A stretch of DNA of 64,000 bases from JBIOJM01 sp044450785 (GCA_044450785.1 JBIOJM010000007.1:5943-69942); one strand, 5' to 3'; positions 1-9,258 are shown, numbered from the stretch's first letter. Program-made: numbers and translations. The notes: generated by a model from the sequence alone, not told the origin.

Positions 1-1212
1 GAATTCAAAGGTCGTCTCGAACGGCAGGCCGGCGACGGAAGGGAGCCCATCGCCGTGATACACCTCGAGCTCGCGAACCCGCTTTGATTCCGTCGCGAAT
101 GGGGACTCCCTGTCTCTCGTCCTGTACTTCACCTCTTCCACGCAAACCAGGCGCACGACCATCGCGGTCAACGCGGATTGCCCCGGGGACGAGACGAAGA
201 CCTTACACGGCTCCCCCGGCTCCAGTGGGTTCATCGAGACCTCGACGATTGTCGCGCCAGCCCGCGTGTCGTTGAAAGCCTGGAGTAGGGCCATCACCAA
301 GAGCGCAAGCCCGCCGGCGCCGATCAGAATGAACGGGGCCAGAAACAGCCAGCCTTTCCACCCCTCCATCCGAGGGTCCATGCGGTTGAATTGCACCCAG
401 ACGAAGAGCCATGTGATCCCGTTCCAGAACACGTTGACGGCCAGGCATCCCATGGCCGCTCCCCAGGGGCGGTCGACCCTCGAGAGGCGGTGCCTCAGGG
501 TCGAGGCCGGCGATGCCGCGGGATCGAGAGTGGGCACGCAAGCGTAGATCGTGGAATCCGCGATCCGGCCCGCGCCCGGGGATTGCCCCAGCAGGCCGGA
601 GAGCGCGTGCACGGCCCAGGCCGACTCGAATGGGGCCATCGGCCCGGTGATCCTCCGGCGTTTGCCCGCGCACGTTTCCGCAACCACCCTCCCCCGGCGA
701 TCGAGCGCCAGCCCTTCGATCTCTTGAGGGGAGACCCGGCCCAGGACCCGCCGGGAATGGCCCTGCCGCAACACCCAGCCGTGGTCCCCCAGGTCCAGCC
801 GCCAGTACCGCTCAGGACCAGGGAAGATCTTGCCGATAACGACGAGCCAGACTGCGCCGAACCCGACCCAGACCACGAGGAAGCCCCCCGTCGTCGCGAT
901 CGCTTCCACCTTGCCACCATTCCGGCCGGCGGAGAAGACCGTCAAGACGAGGTTGATCGTCATGACGACGACCCCGAAGCCCACGACCATGAGGCCGAAT
1001 CCCTTGAAGACCGCCGGAAGACAGGAGCTGCCCCTGGCGAGGGCAGCATTCGGCCTCTGCAGGAACCGGTCGGCGGGGTTGTCGACGTTCAGATCGGCAG
1101 CGAGCTTGTCCGGGTCGGGCTCGTTCGTGATCGCATCGCCGTCCCTCTCGCGCACGACCCGAACTGTCGACTGCCCCGGCGGCTCCGGCACTCTGCTCCG
1201 CTGTACGCTCAT
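1..1212 (-). CDS. DUF3592-like multi-pass membrane protein, C-terminus beyond window
   Basis: The reading frame is open from an ATG at 1212 to the window edge (404 codons, no stop), so the C-terminus is missing. The first ~75 residues are polar. Two hydrophobic segments follow (around residues 80-105 and 115-140, the second containing GGFLVVWVGFGAVW), then a soluble stretch with a short beta-rich region (YWRLDLGDHGWVLRQG). Two more membrane segments follow, around residues 265-290 and 300-330. A soluble C-terminal part begins with MNPLEPGEPCKVFVSS. Membrane helices flanking a beta domain resemble DUF3592-type proteins; this assignment is tentative and no enzymatic motif is visible. The gene lies downstream of a strong terminator, so it probably has its own promoter in the ~20 bp gap or is expressed by read-through. 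Confidence 0.6.
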   Translation of the reverse strand, partial: MSVQRSRVPEPPGQSTVRVVRERDGDAITNEPDPDKLAADLNVDNPADRFLQRPNAALARGSSCLPAVFKGFGLMVVGFGVVVMTINLVLTVFSAGRNGGKVEAIATTGGFLVVWVGFGAVWLVVIGKIFPGPERYWRLDLGDHGWVLRQGHSRRVLGRVSPQEIEGLALDRRGRVVAETCAGKRRRITGPMAPFESAWAVHALSGLLGQSPGAGRIADSTIYACVPTLDPAASPASTLRHRLSRVDRPWGAAMGCLAVNVFWNGITWLFVWVQFNRMDPRMEGWKGWLFLAPFILIGAGGLALLVMALLQAFNDTRAGATIVEVSMNPLEPGEPCKVFVSSPGQSALTAMVVRLVCVEEVKYRTRDRESPFATESKRVRELEVYHGDGLPSVAGLPFETTFEF

Positions 1213-1234
1213 AATTGGACCATGGCAGCGGGCC

Positions 1235-1277
1235 AAAAAAAATCTTCGCAGGATGGCCTGTGCCATCCGGCGAAGAT
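1235..1277 (-). terminator. Rho-independent terminator of the Spy-like gene
   Basis: On the minus strand an almost perfect stem (ATCTTCGC-GGATGGC paired with GCCATCC-GCGAAGAT, loop ACAG) is followed directly by a run of eight T residues. It sits 33 bp after the stop codon of the minus-strand gene at 1310-1963, in the correct orientation for that gene. Confidence 0.9.
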
Positions 1278-1309
1278 CGGGCATTCCGATTTCCAGCCAG
1301 GTCGGACGA

Positions 1310-1963
1310 TCAGTTATTCGACCGCCGCGCCGGGTACTGGATTTCGATCGGCTCGCCGGTCAGTTCCTTCCACGCGTCCTTCTGGTCGTGCGTGAGCAGG
1401 GCCTGGACCTTGGTCATGTTCTCCTTTTGCGCCGCCGTCCGCTTGTTCCGAGCGTCCGTCCGCTGTTGCTCGCTGGCGTCCTTGCTGAGCGCTCCCCCGA
1501 CCGAAGTCCGCGTCGCTTCGGCGATCTCACGGATCTTCGACTTCTGGTCGTCGGTCAGCTTCAGCTTCTCGGCGACGGCGGGACTGGCGAAAGCCTGGAG
1601 CCCGTGCGCTTGCAAGCTGATCTGATCGAACCGCTTTGACTGCTCGGCCGAGAACGACAGGGCCTTCTTCACCTCGTCGCTGACCGTCTCGTTCAGCGTT
1701 GCCATCTTCGTCAACCGCACGTCCGGCGAGGCGTCGCGCAGGGCCGTATAATCGGCTTGGTGACTCTCCCTGATCTCGCGCAGGGTCTCCTGGACCTTCT
1801 TGACCTGTGCGTCTGTGAGCTTCAGGTCCTTCTGGACGTTCGGGGCCATCAGGAACCCGGCCGCGCCGCCACCGAAGCCGCCGCGACCCTGGGCCCAGGC
1901 TGGGGAGGCCAAGAGCGCCAGGGCACCCAGTGTCAGGGCCAGCTTACCAAAGGAACGCATCAT
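1310..1963 (-). CDS. Periplasmic Spy/LTXXQ-like helical protein
   Basis: The protein is 217 aa with a clear signal peptide (MMRSFGKLALTLGALALLAS, cleavage near AWA-Q). A Gly-rich linker (GRGGFGGG) and a mostly helical, charged body follow. The body carries two copies of a K-L-T-D-x-Q motif (DLKLTDAQVKK and KLKLTDDQKSK), the kind of repeat seen in Spy/CpxP-like LTXXQ periplasmic proteins and in many planctomycete secreted proteins. The start at 1963 is preferred because AAGGAG lies 7 nt upstream; a longer frame to 2014 exists but would place non-signal sequence in front of the signal peptide. A chaperone or metal-sensing role would be inference. A terminator follows. Confidence 0.7.
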   Translation of the reverse strand: MMRSFGKLALTLGALALLASPAWAQGRGGFGGGAAGFLMAPNVQKDLKLTDAQVKKVQETLREIRESHQADYTALRDASPDVRLTKMATLNETVSDEVKKALSFSAEQSKRFDQISLQAHGLQAFASPAVAEKLKLTDDQKSKIREIAEATRTSVGGALSKDASEQQRTDARNKRTAAQKENMTKVQALLTHDQKDAWKELTGEPIEIQYPARRSNN

Positions 1964-2393
1964 CTTCAGACTCCTTGCTACCAAATAGGGGGCACGCGCG
2001 TCCGTCGTCGGCACGGCCGACGATGGAAAGGACGCGCGATCGGGGACAAACCTTGAAACGAGGCCGCGGGTTTCAGACCGCGCGGTCCCGCCAGATTCTT
2101 GCTATTGAGGGCCTTTGAGATCGCCGTGTGACGGCCGCCCTCCTGCACGATATCGCCCTCGTCACGGCCTCGACCGCCGGTTCCCGGGGCATGACCGTCG
2201 ATAATAACGTCGAGGAAATACTAATGCAAATAAAAACCTAAAAATTATTTGATCGCTTGGCCGACGATCGGCTCGATTCCCCGCCGTGCCGGTGGTGACA
2301 AGAGGTGGAAGTTCGCAGGTTGATCGTCTAGACTGAATCGTCAGATTGTGAACTTTCGATCGATCAACGTCGACCACCTTGCTGAGTCCGACC
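1964..2393. other. Divergent intergenic region
   Basis: About 430 bp separate the minus-strand Spy-like gene from the plus-strand STAS gene. It must hold both promoters. A short AT-rich patch at about 2215-2255 stands out from the GC-rich surroundings, but no convincing -35/-10 pair or operator was identified. No coding sequence is seen. Confidence 0.5.
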
Positions 2394-2756
2394 ATGGCCG
2401 CGACGAAATTCAAGCACCTGATCGTCAAGGATGTCGACGGAGTCGCCGTCGTCGACTTCATCAACTCGCAATTGATGTTCGAGGCTTCGAACGTTGAAGA
2501 AATCGGCATCGAGTTGAACAGCCTGATCTCGGATCACGGTTACTCCAAGATCGTTCTCGACTTCCGCAATGTCCAGTACCTCTCGAGCACGATGCTCGCC
2601 AAGCTGGCGAGCCTGGAACGACACATCGAGATCGCCAAGGGCCGGCTCACTCTCTGCGGCCTGGGGCCGATCCTGATGGACACGTTTCGTATCGGCCACT
2701 TCGAGCGGGTTTTTTCGATCTACGATGACGTCGAGTCGGCGATCAGATCATTTTGA
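2394..2756 (+). CDS. STAS-domain protein (anti-sigma factor antagonist-like)
   Basis: The 120 aa protein is a single STAS domain: alternating strands and helices with the typical central strand and phosphorylation loop (KIVLDFRNVQYLSSTMLAKL), where the Ser-Ser pair occupies the position phosphorylated in SpoIIAA/RsbV proteins. In that family, the dephosphorylated antagonist binds an anti-sigma kinase and frees a sigma factor. No anti-sigma kinase or PP2C phosphatase is adjacent, so the partner is elsewhere or the domain serves another signalling role. The start chosen is the ATG at 2394; a TTG 15 bp upstream is also in frame. Confidence 0.85.
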   Translation: MAATKFKHLIVKDVDGVAVVDFINSQLMFEASNVEEIGIELNSLISDHGYSKIVLDFRNVQYLSSTMLAKLASLERHIEIAKGRLTLCGLGPILMDTFRIGHFERVFSIYDDVESAIRSF

Positions 2757-2979
2757 CGCGAAAACCAAATTCCGCGCTAATGAAGTGGCCCGGTCTGCGT
2801 CTAAAGGGTTAGGAGAGCACGACGACGCTCTGAACGAGTCCATGGCGGCATCGTCAATGGGACCTTGATCGCAATCACCGGACAGTCTGAGGACACGGCT
2901 CTTCGCTGGTGGCACTGACCTGGATCTGCGGAGCCGGGCTCGTTTGCACCGCGAGCAGAAGCCGCTGGGAGGAACGACG

Positions 2980-5370
2980 ATGTGGAGAATTCGAGGTCGG
3001 TCGATCGGCTTTGTGGCGGCCATCGTTCTGATGGACCAGCTTCTTGTTTCAGCCAGGTCGCAAGGGCTCATCATCGACCGGCGGCCGGAGGTTCCGATCG
3101 GGCATTCTTACGAGATCCGCGAAGTCCGCATCGACGGACGGGTCCGCGACCAGGTCGCGGAGGTCCAGGTCTCGCAGACCTTCCACAATCCCGGCTCGTT
3201 CCAGCTCGAAGCCGAGTTCTTGTTCCCGCTTCCCGAGGAGGGAGCGATCCAGAACTTCGTGCTCATGGTCGACGGTCGCGAGCTGACGGGCCGGTTGCTT
3301 CCGAAGGATGAAGCCAGGCGCATCTACGAGGAAGTGGTTCGGTCGAAGCGAGATCCCGCTCTCCTCGAGTACATGGGCCGGGGACTCTACCGCACCAGCA
3401 TCTTTCCCATCCCTCCAGGAGCCGACCGCAAGGTCACGATGCGCTACACGCAGCTTTGCAAGCGTGATCGGGACGTCGTGGCCTTTTCGTATCCGCTCGG
3501 CACCCAGAAATTCACCGCCAAGCCGATCCAGCGGCTGATCGTCAGCGCTTCCATCCAGAGCCGGGAAGCCATCAAGTCGGTTTACTGCCCGAGCGACGAT
3601 GTCGCGATCCAGCGATTCGGCGACCGCGAGGTCCGGGTGAGCCTCGAGCGTCGCGACGTCGTGCCCAGTAATGATTTCCGTCTCGTTTACAGCCTGGCCG
3701 ACGGAGCGCTCGGCGCGTCGGTCCTCAGCGTTCGGCCGACCGATTCCGAGGACGGCTATTTCCTGGTCCTCGCCAGCCCCGAGGTCAAGCCGCCTGACAC
3801 CAAGCCGCTTCCCAAGACGGTCGTCTTCATCATCGACCGGTCCGGATCGATGGCCGGCAAGAAGATCGAACAGGCGCGCAAGACCCTCAAGTCGGTGCTC
3901 AACAATCTGCGCGACGAAGACCTCTTCAACATCGTGGTTTACGACGATCGGGCCGAGAGCTTCAAGCCCGAGCTCCAGCGGTACGGATCGGGTGTCCGGG
4001 ACGAAGCCGAGCGGTTTGTCGACAACATCCGCGAGGGGGGAAGCACCAACATCGACTCCGCGCTCAAAACTGCGCTCGCGATGATCCACGACACGTCGCG
4101 GCCGAGCTATATCTTGTTCCTCACCGACGGCCTGCCCACGGCCGGCGAGACGCGTGAGCTGTCGATCGCGGAGAACTGCCGGCAGTCCAACCCGCGCCGG
4201 GCGCGGATCTTCTGTTTCGGGGTGGGATATGACGTGAACGCGCGGCTGCTGGATCGACTCAGCGGCGGCAACAGCGGGACCAGCGAATACGTCAAACCCG
4301 ACGAGGACATCGAGACGCACGTGGGACGGTTCTACTCGAAGATGACCAGCCCGGTGCTGGCCGACATCCATCTTGAGCTCGCGGGGATCGACGTCAACCG
4401 AACCTACCCCCGCGACATCCCTGACCTGTTCGAAGGGGCTCAGATCGTCTGGGCGGGCAGGTATCGCCAGTCGGGCCGCACGACCATCCGCGTCACCGGC
4501 AAGGTCGGCGGCGAGCGCAGAAGCCTTGAATTCCCCGCCGAGCTCGCCGGCGCATCCTTTGGGTCAAGTTACGACTTCGTCGAGCGGCTGTGGGCGGTGC
4601 GCCGGCTCGGCGATCTCATCGACCAGATCGACATGCACGGCCAGAACCGGGAGCTGGTCGACGAGCTGGTGTCGCTCAGCACGAAATACGGCATCCTCAC
4701 GCCGTATACCTCGTTCCTCGCCGACGAACGAGTCCAGATCCACGCACTGGGAGAGAATCGATTGCGGGCCGGCGAAGCGCTGCAAGCGCTCGGTGACGTG
4801 AGCGGAAGCTCCGGCGTCACCCAGAGACGCGACAAGCAGGCTTTGATGCAAGCCGCACGAGCACCGAGCGCGGAATACGAGAGCTTTTCGCGGTCGCTTC
4901 CAGCCGCCACACCAGCGCAGCAGGGTGCCGCGGGTGATGGGGCAGCCCTTCAACTTGGGAGCCGCGAGCGGGGCTCGAGTGCGGCCGCGAAGGCAAGGTC
5001 AGGTGGCGGAGGTCAGATGGCGGGGGGGATGGGTGGACTCGCCAGAGGCGGCAGCGGCCTCGCCCGTGGCTCAACTTTCGCGGTTCCAGCCCAGGTGGAG
5101 GGGAAATCAACTGAGGGCAAGGTCCGCCAGATCGGTTCCAAGACCTTCTACTGGAAGGACAGTCGCTGGGTGGATGCCTCCGTCACCCCGGACGAGGACA
5201 AGACGGCCACCGTGGTCAACCAGTTCAGTGACGACTACTTCCGCCTGGCCCGCACGCAGAAGGCCGAGTACAACCAGTACCTGAGCTTGACCGAGCCCGT
5301 CACCGTGAAGCTGGACGGGAAGGTGTACAAGATCGAGACGGAAAAGCCGGCGCCGGCTCCGGCACGATGA
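2980..5370 (+). CDS. VIT and von Willebrand factor A domain protein
   Basis: The 796 aa protein starts at 2980, with GGAGG 7 nt upstream. An N-terminal hydrophobic segment (GFVAAIVLMDQLLVSA) is probably a signal peptide or anchor. A VIT (inter-alpha-trypsin) domain covers roughly residues 30-165 and includes QTFHNPGSFQLEAEFLFPLP and YTQLCKRDRDVVAFSYPLG. A VWA domain begins near residue 280 with an intact MIDAS motif DRSGS (Asp286, Ser288, Ser290). After about residue 600 comes a low-complexity Gly/Ser/Ala-rich linker, then a C-terminal domain with a conserved-looking core (QIGSKTFYWKDSRWVDASVT). VIT/VWA proteins in planctomycetes are secreted or cell-surface proteins presumed to bind ligands in a metal-dependent way. 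No ligand or partner is evident from the neighbours. Confidence 0.9.
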   Translation: MWRIRGRSIGFVAAIVLMDQLLVSARSQGLIIDRRPEVPIGHSYEIREVRIDGRVRDQVAEVQVSQTFHNPGSFQLEAEFLFPLPEEGAIQNFVLMVDGRELTGRLLPKDEARRIYEEVVRSKRDPALLEYMGRGLYRTSIFPIPPGADRKVTMRYTQLCKRDRDVVAFSYPLGTQKFTAKPIQRLIVSASIQSREAIKSVYCPSDDVAIQRFGDREVRVSLERRDVVPSNDFRLVYSLADGALGASVLSVRPTDSEDGYFLVLASPEVKPPDTKPLPKTVVFIIDRSGSMAGKKIEQARKTLKSVLNNLRDEDLFNIVVYDDRAESFKPELQRYGSGVRDEAERFVDNIREGGSTNIDSALKTALAMIHDTSRPSYILFLTDGLPTAGETRELSIAENCRQSNPRRARIFCFGVGYDVNARLLDRLSGGNSGTSEYVKPDEDIETHVGRFYSKMTSPVLADIHLELAGIDVNRTYPRDIPDLFEGAQIVWAGRYRQSGRTTIRVTGKVGGERRSLEFPAELAGASFGSSYDFVERLWAVRRLGDLIDQIDMHGQNRELVDELVSLSTKYGILTPYTSFLADERVQIHALGENRLRAGEALQALGDVSGSSGVTQRRDKQALMQAARAPSAEYESFSRSLPAATPAQQGAAGDGAALQLGSRERGSSAAAKARSGGGGQMAGGMGGLARGGSGLARGSTFAVPAQVEGKSTEGKVRQIGSKTFYWKDSRWVDASVTPDEDKTATVVNQFSDDYFRLARTQKAEYNQYLSLTEPVTVKLDGKVYKIETEKPAPAPAR

Positions 5371-5400
5371 CCTTTAGGCGAGCGGCAGAAAATGCCATAC

Positions 5401-5454
5401 CCGTAGCGGAACTCGCCAGAGTTCCGGCCCGAAGTCTGGCGACTTCGGCTACGG
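5401..5454. repeat. Double-hairpin inverted repeat between convergent genes
   Basis: Two adjacent 27-nt units (5401-5427 and 5428-5454) are imperfect reverse complements of each other, and each folds on itself (GGAACTC-GCCA-GAGTTCC and CGAAGTC-TGGC-GACTTCG). The element lies between the convergent stops of the VIT/VWA gene and grpE and could act as a bidirectional terminator. The same design recurs elsewhere in the window with different sequence. Confidence 0.7.
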
Positions 5455-5478
5455 AGATCATTCGACCTGCCACTCGCC

Positions 5479-6225
5479 TTATTCAGCCCCTGGACCCTGG
5501 CGCAGCGTGAAGACGGTGACGATTTCGGGGCGGATCACCTTGTCGCCGGCGAGGAACCCTTTTCGGAGCCGCGAGGCGATCGTTTTGTTCAGCGCGGCGT
5601 CATCCGTCGCCAGGGTCGAGATCGCCCGTTGTCTGCGGGGGTCGAACTCGTTGCCCTCGAGGGCAAACGGTTCCACGCCCTGCCGGTACAGGATGTCCTC
5701 GATCGCGGTCTGGATCGATTCGAGAATGCTGCGGAATGCCCCAGCCTGAAGGGCACCGGCATCGGAAGAAGAGCGAGCCTCGATCATCTTGCCCACGTCG
5801 TCATGGAGCTGGATCAGGTCGACGAAAATCGGCCGCTGGACTTTCAAGAGCAGGTCCTGCTTATATTCTTGAAGCTCCGCATGAAGCCGGTCGATCACCC
5901 GCTCGCGGGTTGCCTCGGCGCGGAGCTCGCGTTCGAAGATCGCGCGAAGCATATCGAGCCGCCGGCCGAGGTCATCGCCCAGGTCCTTGAGGGCGTCACG
6001 CAGCAAGGAGCCATCGACCCACGGCAGGAGGGCGGCTTCTTCATTCCGAGGCGCAGCTCCGGGCTCGGCCGAGGCGGCCGGCGCCTCGTCCTCCTCCGCC
6101 AATCCTTCGAGCACCTCGAGCCCCGGCTCATCGTCAGGCGCGGCATCGGTGCCACCCGCGGAAGGAGAAGCCTCCACATCCCCCGCCCCGGGGGTCGCGT
6201 CCGCGGCCTTGTCGATCTCGGACAT
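5479..6225 (-). CDS. grpE: GrpE-family nucleotide exchange factor
   Basis: The 248 aa protein starts at 6225 (MSEIDKAAD) with AGAAGG upstream. An acidic, low-complexity N-terminal ~75 residues precedes a long helical segment (about residues 85-160: DLGRRLDMLRAIFERELR, then RLHAELQEYKQDLLLK) and a small C-terminal beta domain, the GrpE architecture. GrpE releases ADP from DnaK in the Hsp70 cycle. It is longer than Escherichia coli GrpE (about 197 aa) because of the acidic N-terminus. It is not next to dnaK, which is at 44.9 kb on the opposite strand. The beta domain (PRRQRAISTLATDDA and GDKVIRPEIVTVF) is divergent, so this may serve a specialised Hsp70. Confidence 0.75.
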   Translation of the reverse strand: MSEIDKAADATPGAGDVEASPSAGGTDAAPDDEPGLEVLEGLAEEDEAPAASAEPGAAPRNEEAALLPWVDGSLLRDALKDLGDDLGRRLDMLRAIFERELRAEATRERVIDRLHAELQEYKQDLLLKVQRPIFVDLIQLHDDVGKMIEARSSSDAGALQAGAFRSILESIQTAIEDILYRQGVEPFALEGNEFDPRRQRAISTLATDDAALNKTIASRLRKGFLAGDKVIRPEIVTVFTLRQGPGAE

Positions 6226-6365
6226 CGTGAACCTTCTCTTCCCGGGCAGGCAGGCCCTTCCGTATTCGCGTCGTGCGGTGCGATGATAAACTATAGCCGC
6301 ACGTGCGACGACCGCGCGAATGTCAAGACCCGCCGCGACCACGACACCCCGTGTGGAGACTCATC

Positions 6366-7058
6366 ATGAAGCTCGGACCGATCTGCTTGCTGCTGATCTC
6401 GCTCGTCCCGCAACCGGCGGCGGCCCTGCCGTCACAGGCTGAAAACAAGCCGAACGATTCCACACTGCGGGCGAAGCCGCCCGAGGGTGCCGTCGTTTTG
6501 TTCGACGGCAAGGACCTCGAAGGCTGGGTCAAGCTGGACGGAAAGACCCCCGCCGGCTGGCCGGCCGCCGACGGCATCTTCACGGTCGGCCGCGGCAACA
6601 TCATGACGAAAAAGCGGTTTGGCAACTTTCAACTCCATCTCGAATTCAACGTTCCGTACATGCCGAAAGCGCGCGGTCAGGCTCGGGGCAACAGCGGCGT
6701 TTTCCTCGGCGGCATCCACGAGCTCCAGGTCCTCGACTCCTATGGGCTCAAGCTCCAGGACAACGACTGTGGCGCGATCTACAAGCAGATTGTACCGGCC
6801 GTGAACGCCTGCAAGCCACCGCTCCAGTGGCAGACCTACGACGTCACGTTCCACAAAGCCGTGGTCGAGGAAGGCAAGGTTGTCAAGAAGGCAAGGGTCA
6901 CGGTGATCCAGAACGGGCTGACGACGATCGACAACGCCGAGACCTCAACCACCCCCGGCGGAATCGAGCTCCCGGAGGGCCACGATGGACCGATCCTCCT
7001 CCAGGACCACGGCAACCCCGTCGAGTATCGCAATATCTGGATCAAACTGCTCGATTGA
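6366..7058 (+). CDS. DUF1080 (3-keto-disaccharide hydrolase-type) secreted protein
   Basis: The 230 aa precursor has a signal peptide (MKLGPICLLLISLVPQPAAA). The mature part is a single jelly-roll DUF1080 domain: it contains LFDGKDLEGWVKLDG, the hallmark N-terminal strand, plus FQLHLEFNVPY and GNSGVFLGGIHELQVLDSYG. The C-terminus ends with the family's closing strand (GNPVEYRNIWIKLLD). DUF1080 proteins are abundant in planctomycetes and some hydrolyse 3-keto-glycosides; the substrate here is not known. It is a single gene transcribed divergently from grpE. The ATG at 6366 is chosen because it begins the signal peptide. Confidence 0.9.
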   Translation: MKLGPICLLLISLVPQPAAALPSQAENKPNDSTLRAKPPEGAVVLFDGKDLEGWVKLDGKTPAGWPAADGIFTVGRGNIMTKKRFGNFQLHLEFNVPYMPKARGQARGNSGVFLGGIHELQVLDSYGLKLQDNDCGAIYKQIVPAVNACKPPLQWQTYDVTFHKAVVEEGKVVKKARVTVIQNGLTTIDNAETSTTPGGIELPEGHDGPILLQDHGNPVEYRNIWIKLLD

Positions 7059-7169
7059 ACGGAAGGACCCGGGTTCGTGGCGGGCTCAGACGGAGGGGTT
7101 TTTCTTGCAAGGGGCAGAGGGGCGGCGGGCCCCGCCACAGCACAGCAGCGGCCGATGAACTGTTTCTGG

Positions 7170-7331
7170 CTCCCTCTCCCGCGGGAGAGGGCTGGGGTGA
7201 GGGGCCAGCGGCAACGAGAGCCTCCCCCAGTTGAATCGCCCCATCCGCATCGTTTCTACAAGAGGTATATTTCGAGCGGCGGTGCTGGTGCAATCGGCCC
7301 TCACCCCAGCCCTCTCCCCGAGGGAGAGGGA
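7170..7331. repeat. Pair of inverted REP-like elements (CCCTCTCCC type)
   Basis: A 34-35 nt unit at 7170-7204 (a CCCTCTCCC/GGGAGAGGG hairpin followed by CTGGGGTGAGGGG) reappears at 7298-7331 as its reverse complement with only loop differences. Together they form a composite inverted repeat with a ~93 nt spacer. Units of this sort are known as dispersed repeats in many high-GC bacteria. The ~480 bp between the DUF1080 gene and tpx contains no supported gene. Confidence 0.8.
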
Positions 7332-7539
7332 GCCAGTGGTTCGCGGCGCAACGGCTCTCACGCTGGCCATCCTGCCCGACTACGGCGCACCGGAAGATCA
7401 CGCCAGGATGCGGGCCCGTTTCGCGTCGTGGGCCCGGTCGTGACGAAATCCCCTCCCTCTGAGGAAGCGGATCGGCAGAAAGGCCATCTCCCCCGACCGC
7501 TCTCAAGCAATCGGATCGCCGAGGCCGGTGCTCGGCGTA

Positions 7540-8070
7540 TCACGCCCCGGCGGCTCCCTTCAGGGCTTTGAGCGCCGGCTCGTAGTCGGGTTCCTGAGCG
7601 ATCTCGGGCACGATGTCGGCATATCGGATCGTGTTCGACGCATCGACGACGAAGACGGCCCGCGCCAGGAGGGGGATCGGCAAGTCCTGGATCAAGACGC
7701 CGAAATGTTCGCCGAAGCTGTGGTTGTGGGTGTCGGACAGGTTCTTGAGGTTTTCGATGCCGGCCTCAGTGCAGAACCGCGCTTGCGCGAACGGTAGATC
7801 GAGACTGACGGTGTAGGCGGCGACCTTGTCCCCGAGCGCCTTGAGCTCCGCGGCGAACCGCTTGGTCTGCGTGCTGCAGACGGGGGTGTCGAGCGAGGGG
7901 ACCACGCTGAAGATGCAGGCTTTGCCGGCAATGTCTTTCAGAGACACGGTCGCCAGGCCCGCCCCCACGCACGTGAAGTCGGGCGCCTTGTCACCGGGCC
8001 TGAGCTTGGGGCCCACCAGGGTGATCGGGTTCCCCTTGAACGTCACTTCGCCTTTGCGCGTCTCGCCCAT
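7540..8070 (-). CDS. tpx: Thiol peroxidase, Tpx family
   Basis: The 176 aa protein is a peroxiredoxin of the atypical 2-Cys Tpx type. It reduces hydrogen peroxide and alkyl hydroperoxides with thioredoxin as reductant. The peroxidatic Cys lies in SLDTPVCSTQTKRF (about residue 65) and the resolving Cys in FAQARFCTEAGIEN (about residue 99). The N-terminus has the family's VTFKGNPITLVG start and PGDKAPDFTCVG. Length is close to the usual ~165-170 aa. GAGGAAAG lies about 6 nt before the ATG at 8070. It is a single gene, with the restriction remnant upstream. Confidence 0.95.
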   Translation of the reverse strand: MGETRKGEVTFKGNPITLVGPKLRPGDKAPDFTCVGAGLATVSLKDIAGKACIFSVVPSLDTPVCSTQTKRFAAELKALGDKVAAYTVSLDLPFAQARFCTEAGIENLKNLSDTHNHSFGEHFGVLIQDLPIPLLARAVFVVDASNTIRYADIVPEIAQEPDYEPALKALKGAAGA

Positions 8071-9089
8071 GGCTGTCTTTCCTCGCAGGTCGGAACGGAA
8101 AACGAATCTGGTCCCATCGACTAAGGTAATCAGGGTAGCAGTAGCGAGTGGCCAGTGGCAAGTCTCTTCGATCCGACGTCAGACCCACGAGGGGTGTTCA
8201 CCATGTCCGGCTCGACACGCGGCGACAACCGACAGCGCCTCGCCGCAAGCGTCGTACGAGGCGCTTTGCGAGTACGTCCTGGCATTCCTCGACGCTCGCC
8301 TCCGTCGCCGAGTTCCTTCAGTTCCTCGGCGGTCAGCACGGCCTTCAACTTGGCCGCCGCTTCGCCGGTCTGCGAGCTGTGCGCCTCGTCAGCGATCACG
8401 GCGAACAGTTTGCCCTGAGTGGCCGCGAGCTCGCGCACGGCTTTCAGGGCGAAGGGAAATGTCTGAATGGTGCAGACCACGATCTTTTTGTCGCCGGAGA
8501 GGGCCGTCGCGAGCTCGCCGCTCTTGCTGCTGCCCTCGCCCGTGATGGTCGCCACCACGCCTGTGGTTCGCTCGAAGGCGAAATGGACCAATGCCCCGCT
8601 GGGAAAGGACAGCAGCGGCTCGGCGGCTTGGCCCTTCGGCTTGGGATGGCGGTCGAAGCGGTACTGGTCGATCGCGTCGCCGACGCTTTGCGTGAAGTCG
8701 GTTTTCAATTTAACCGTCGCCATCGGCAGTCCGTTCGGGAACAGCACTAGGTCGATGCTGTTCTCGTTGTGAACCGAGTACCGCACCTGCCGCACGACGC
8801 GCAGGCGGTTGGCGGCGTAGCGGGCCAGGATGTCGGGGTTGATGGCCAGGGCGGGTTTGAACTGAGCCAGCGACAACTTCTGTCGCAGGCCCAGCATCTC
8901 GACGTCATGCCGCAGCACATCCAGGGTACCTCGCTGGTCGATCTGATCGCGCAGGCGGGCGAGCAGGGTTTCGGTCGCGTGCTCCCCGTGGTTCTTGGCG
9001 ATCGCATCCGACGCCTTGGGTTGCGTTGATTGCACCCAGGCCAGCACGTCTTCGGGGAACAAGGCCCGTGCCCGATCTTGACGCTCCTG

Positions 9090-9258
9090 TGAGCGGCACG
9101 GCGCTAGCCGCCGGTGATCCCAACACACCGGTGGCTAGTGGGCTGTCAACCGTCGATTGATGGGTTGGAGTACCGCCTTTAGGCGGAAAGGACCGGCTTA
9201 AGCCGGGACTCCAACTTCTCAAATCAAGATTGACAAGGCACTAGCGCCATGCCGCTCA
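9090..9258. mobile_element. MITE-like nested palindromic element 1
   Basis: The ends are 18-nt terminal inverted repeats with one mismatch (TGAGCGGCACGGCGCTAG at 9090-9107 and its complement at 9241-9258). Inside them is a second inverted repeat beginning near GGCTGTCAAC. At the centre are two short perfect palindromes (CCGCCTTTAGGCGG and CCGGCTTAAGCCGG) flanked by TTGGAGT/ACTCCAA. No reading frame lies within it. It separates two pieces of the decayed hsdR gene. Confidence 0.7.

Noticed and set aside
3049..4371. A 440-codon minus-strand frame within the VIT/VWA gene
   Set aside because: It is a shadow frame; the plus strand encodes clear VIT and VWA domains.
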